DNA from: Candidatus Saccharimonadota bacterium
GTDB taxonomy: Bacteria; Patescibacteria; Saccharimonadia; Saccharimonadales; UBA4665
Length of the DNA: 5,535 nt
Assembly: GCA_018061705.1 (NCBI GenBank)
Contig: JAGOTO010000034.1
Span: 1 to 5,535, forward strand
Reading direction: 5' to 3'
Each line of letters opens with the position of its first letter. Positions within the stretch are counted from its first letter, which is position 1. Below are positions 5,264 through 5,535 of the stretch, one piece after another. Both the position numbers and the translations under genes were made by a program. Under the pieces are notes generated by a model, which worked only from the letters and a program-made list of their open reading frames with translations, made no database searches and was not told the origin of the DNA.

Positions 5264-5273
5264 ACTTGGAGAA

Positions 5274-5535
5274 ATGATCGAATCCAGAAAACGTAAGCTG
5301 CTAGTGTTACTCATCGTTGCGACATTGCTTCCCCTGCCCTTTTTTGTTGCCTGGCCAGACGGGACATCTCCGCGAGAGATGTGGTTGTACCTAGCTGCTG
5401 TGGCAGGCCATGTTGGTATTGTCTTGCTGCTCTGGATGTATATTTTGGGTACAAAATCAGTGATGGGGTTATATTTCCGGGATCTCGCACCGGTTTTAGA
5501 CATACACAAGTGGCTCGGTAAATATGGTGTGTTGT
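5274..5535 (+). CDS. Ferric-reductase-like transmembrane protein (N-terminal part, cut by window edge)
   Basis: Partial gene with 87 codons visible from ATG 5274. A basic start MIESRKRK is followed by a first hydrophobic segment (about 9-27), a short polar loop with PDGTSPREMW (28-37), a second segment (about 37-60), and then DIHKWLGKYGVL (76-87), where the window ends. The H-x-W-L-G-x-x-G pattern at H78 resembles the haem-ligand helix start of ferric-reductase-like transmembrane proteins (cytochrome b-type, NOX/FRE superfamily); H46 in the second segment is another histidine to check. Full members carry further TM helices and often C-terminal FAD/NAD-binding domains that pass electrons across the membrane. 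Whether this one has them lies outside the window. Start choice is supported by the upstream TATAAT and the positive N-terminus. Family assignment is by resemblance only. Confidence 0.72.
   Translation, partial: MIESRKRKLLVLLIVATLLPLPFFVAWPDGTSPREMWLYLAAVAGHVGIVLLLWMYILGTKSVMGLYFRDLAPVLDIHKWLGKYGVL

Overview
The window looks like a chromosomal segment from a small-genome bacterium of the candidate phyla radiation, most likely Candidatus Saccharibacteria (TM7/Patescibacteria). This assignment is an inference. It rests on the mix of genes (a short single-RRM protein, a ferric-reductase-like membrane protein, envelope glycosylation genes), on tightly packed genes that alternate strand, and on several start codons that sit 7-8 nt after a -10-like hexamer with no Shine-Dalgarno (leaderless style). 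TGA is used as a stop at the end of the 431-1870 gene, which argues against the TGA=Gly lineages (Gracilibacteria, Absconditabacteria).

Layout: 1-416 (-) is the N-terminal part of a multi-pass flippase-like / LPG-synthase-TM-type protein. Only 14 bp away, 431-1870 (+) encodes a large multi-spanning GT-C/DUF2142-like glycosyltransferase. It converges on 1893-2846 (-), a DPM1-like family 2 glycosyltransferase with two C-terminal membrane segments. That gene is divergent from 2893-4254 (+), a complete UDP-glucose/GDP-mannose 6-dehydrogenase family enzyme. A perfect 40-bp palindrome (4246-4285) is a bidirectional terminator shared with the convergent gene 4298-4549 (-), an 83-aa RRM RNA-binding protein. 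The stretch 4550-4983 has no conventional gene. It holds a hairpin-rich leader for the RRM gene and, on the minus strand, a probable hidden small reading frame (4737-4904, TTG start) just downstream of a consensus TATAAT. At 4984-5160 (+) lies a 58-aa basic protein of unknown function, followed by a 113-bp gap with a long-range inverted repeat. The window ends in the 5' part of a ferric-reductase-like transmembrane protein (5274 onward, +).

How the genes fit together: the first four genes form a cell-surface glycan neighbourhood. The UDP-sugar dehydrogenase would supply a nucleotide-uronate, the DPM1-like enzyme would load a sugar onto a polyprenyl phosphate, the GT-C protein could use such lipid-linked sugars on the outer face of the membrane, and the flippase-like protein may handle lipid or lipid-linked substrates. 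They do not form one operon: each is transcribed from its own, often shared divergent, promoter region. The RRM gene and the small reading frames to its right look like a separate, RNA-related or unknown unit.

No tRNA, rRNA, CRISPR array, insertion sequence or att site was seen.
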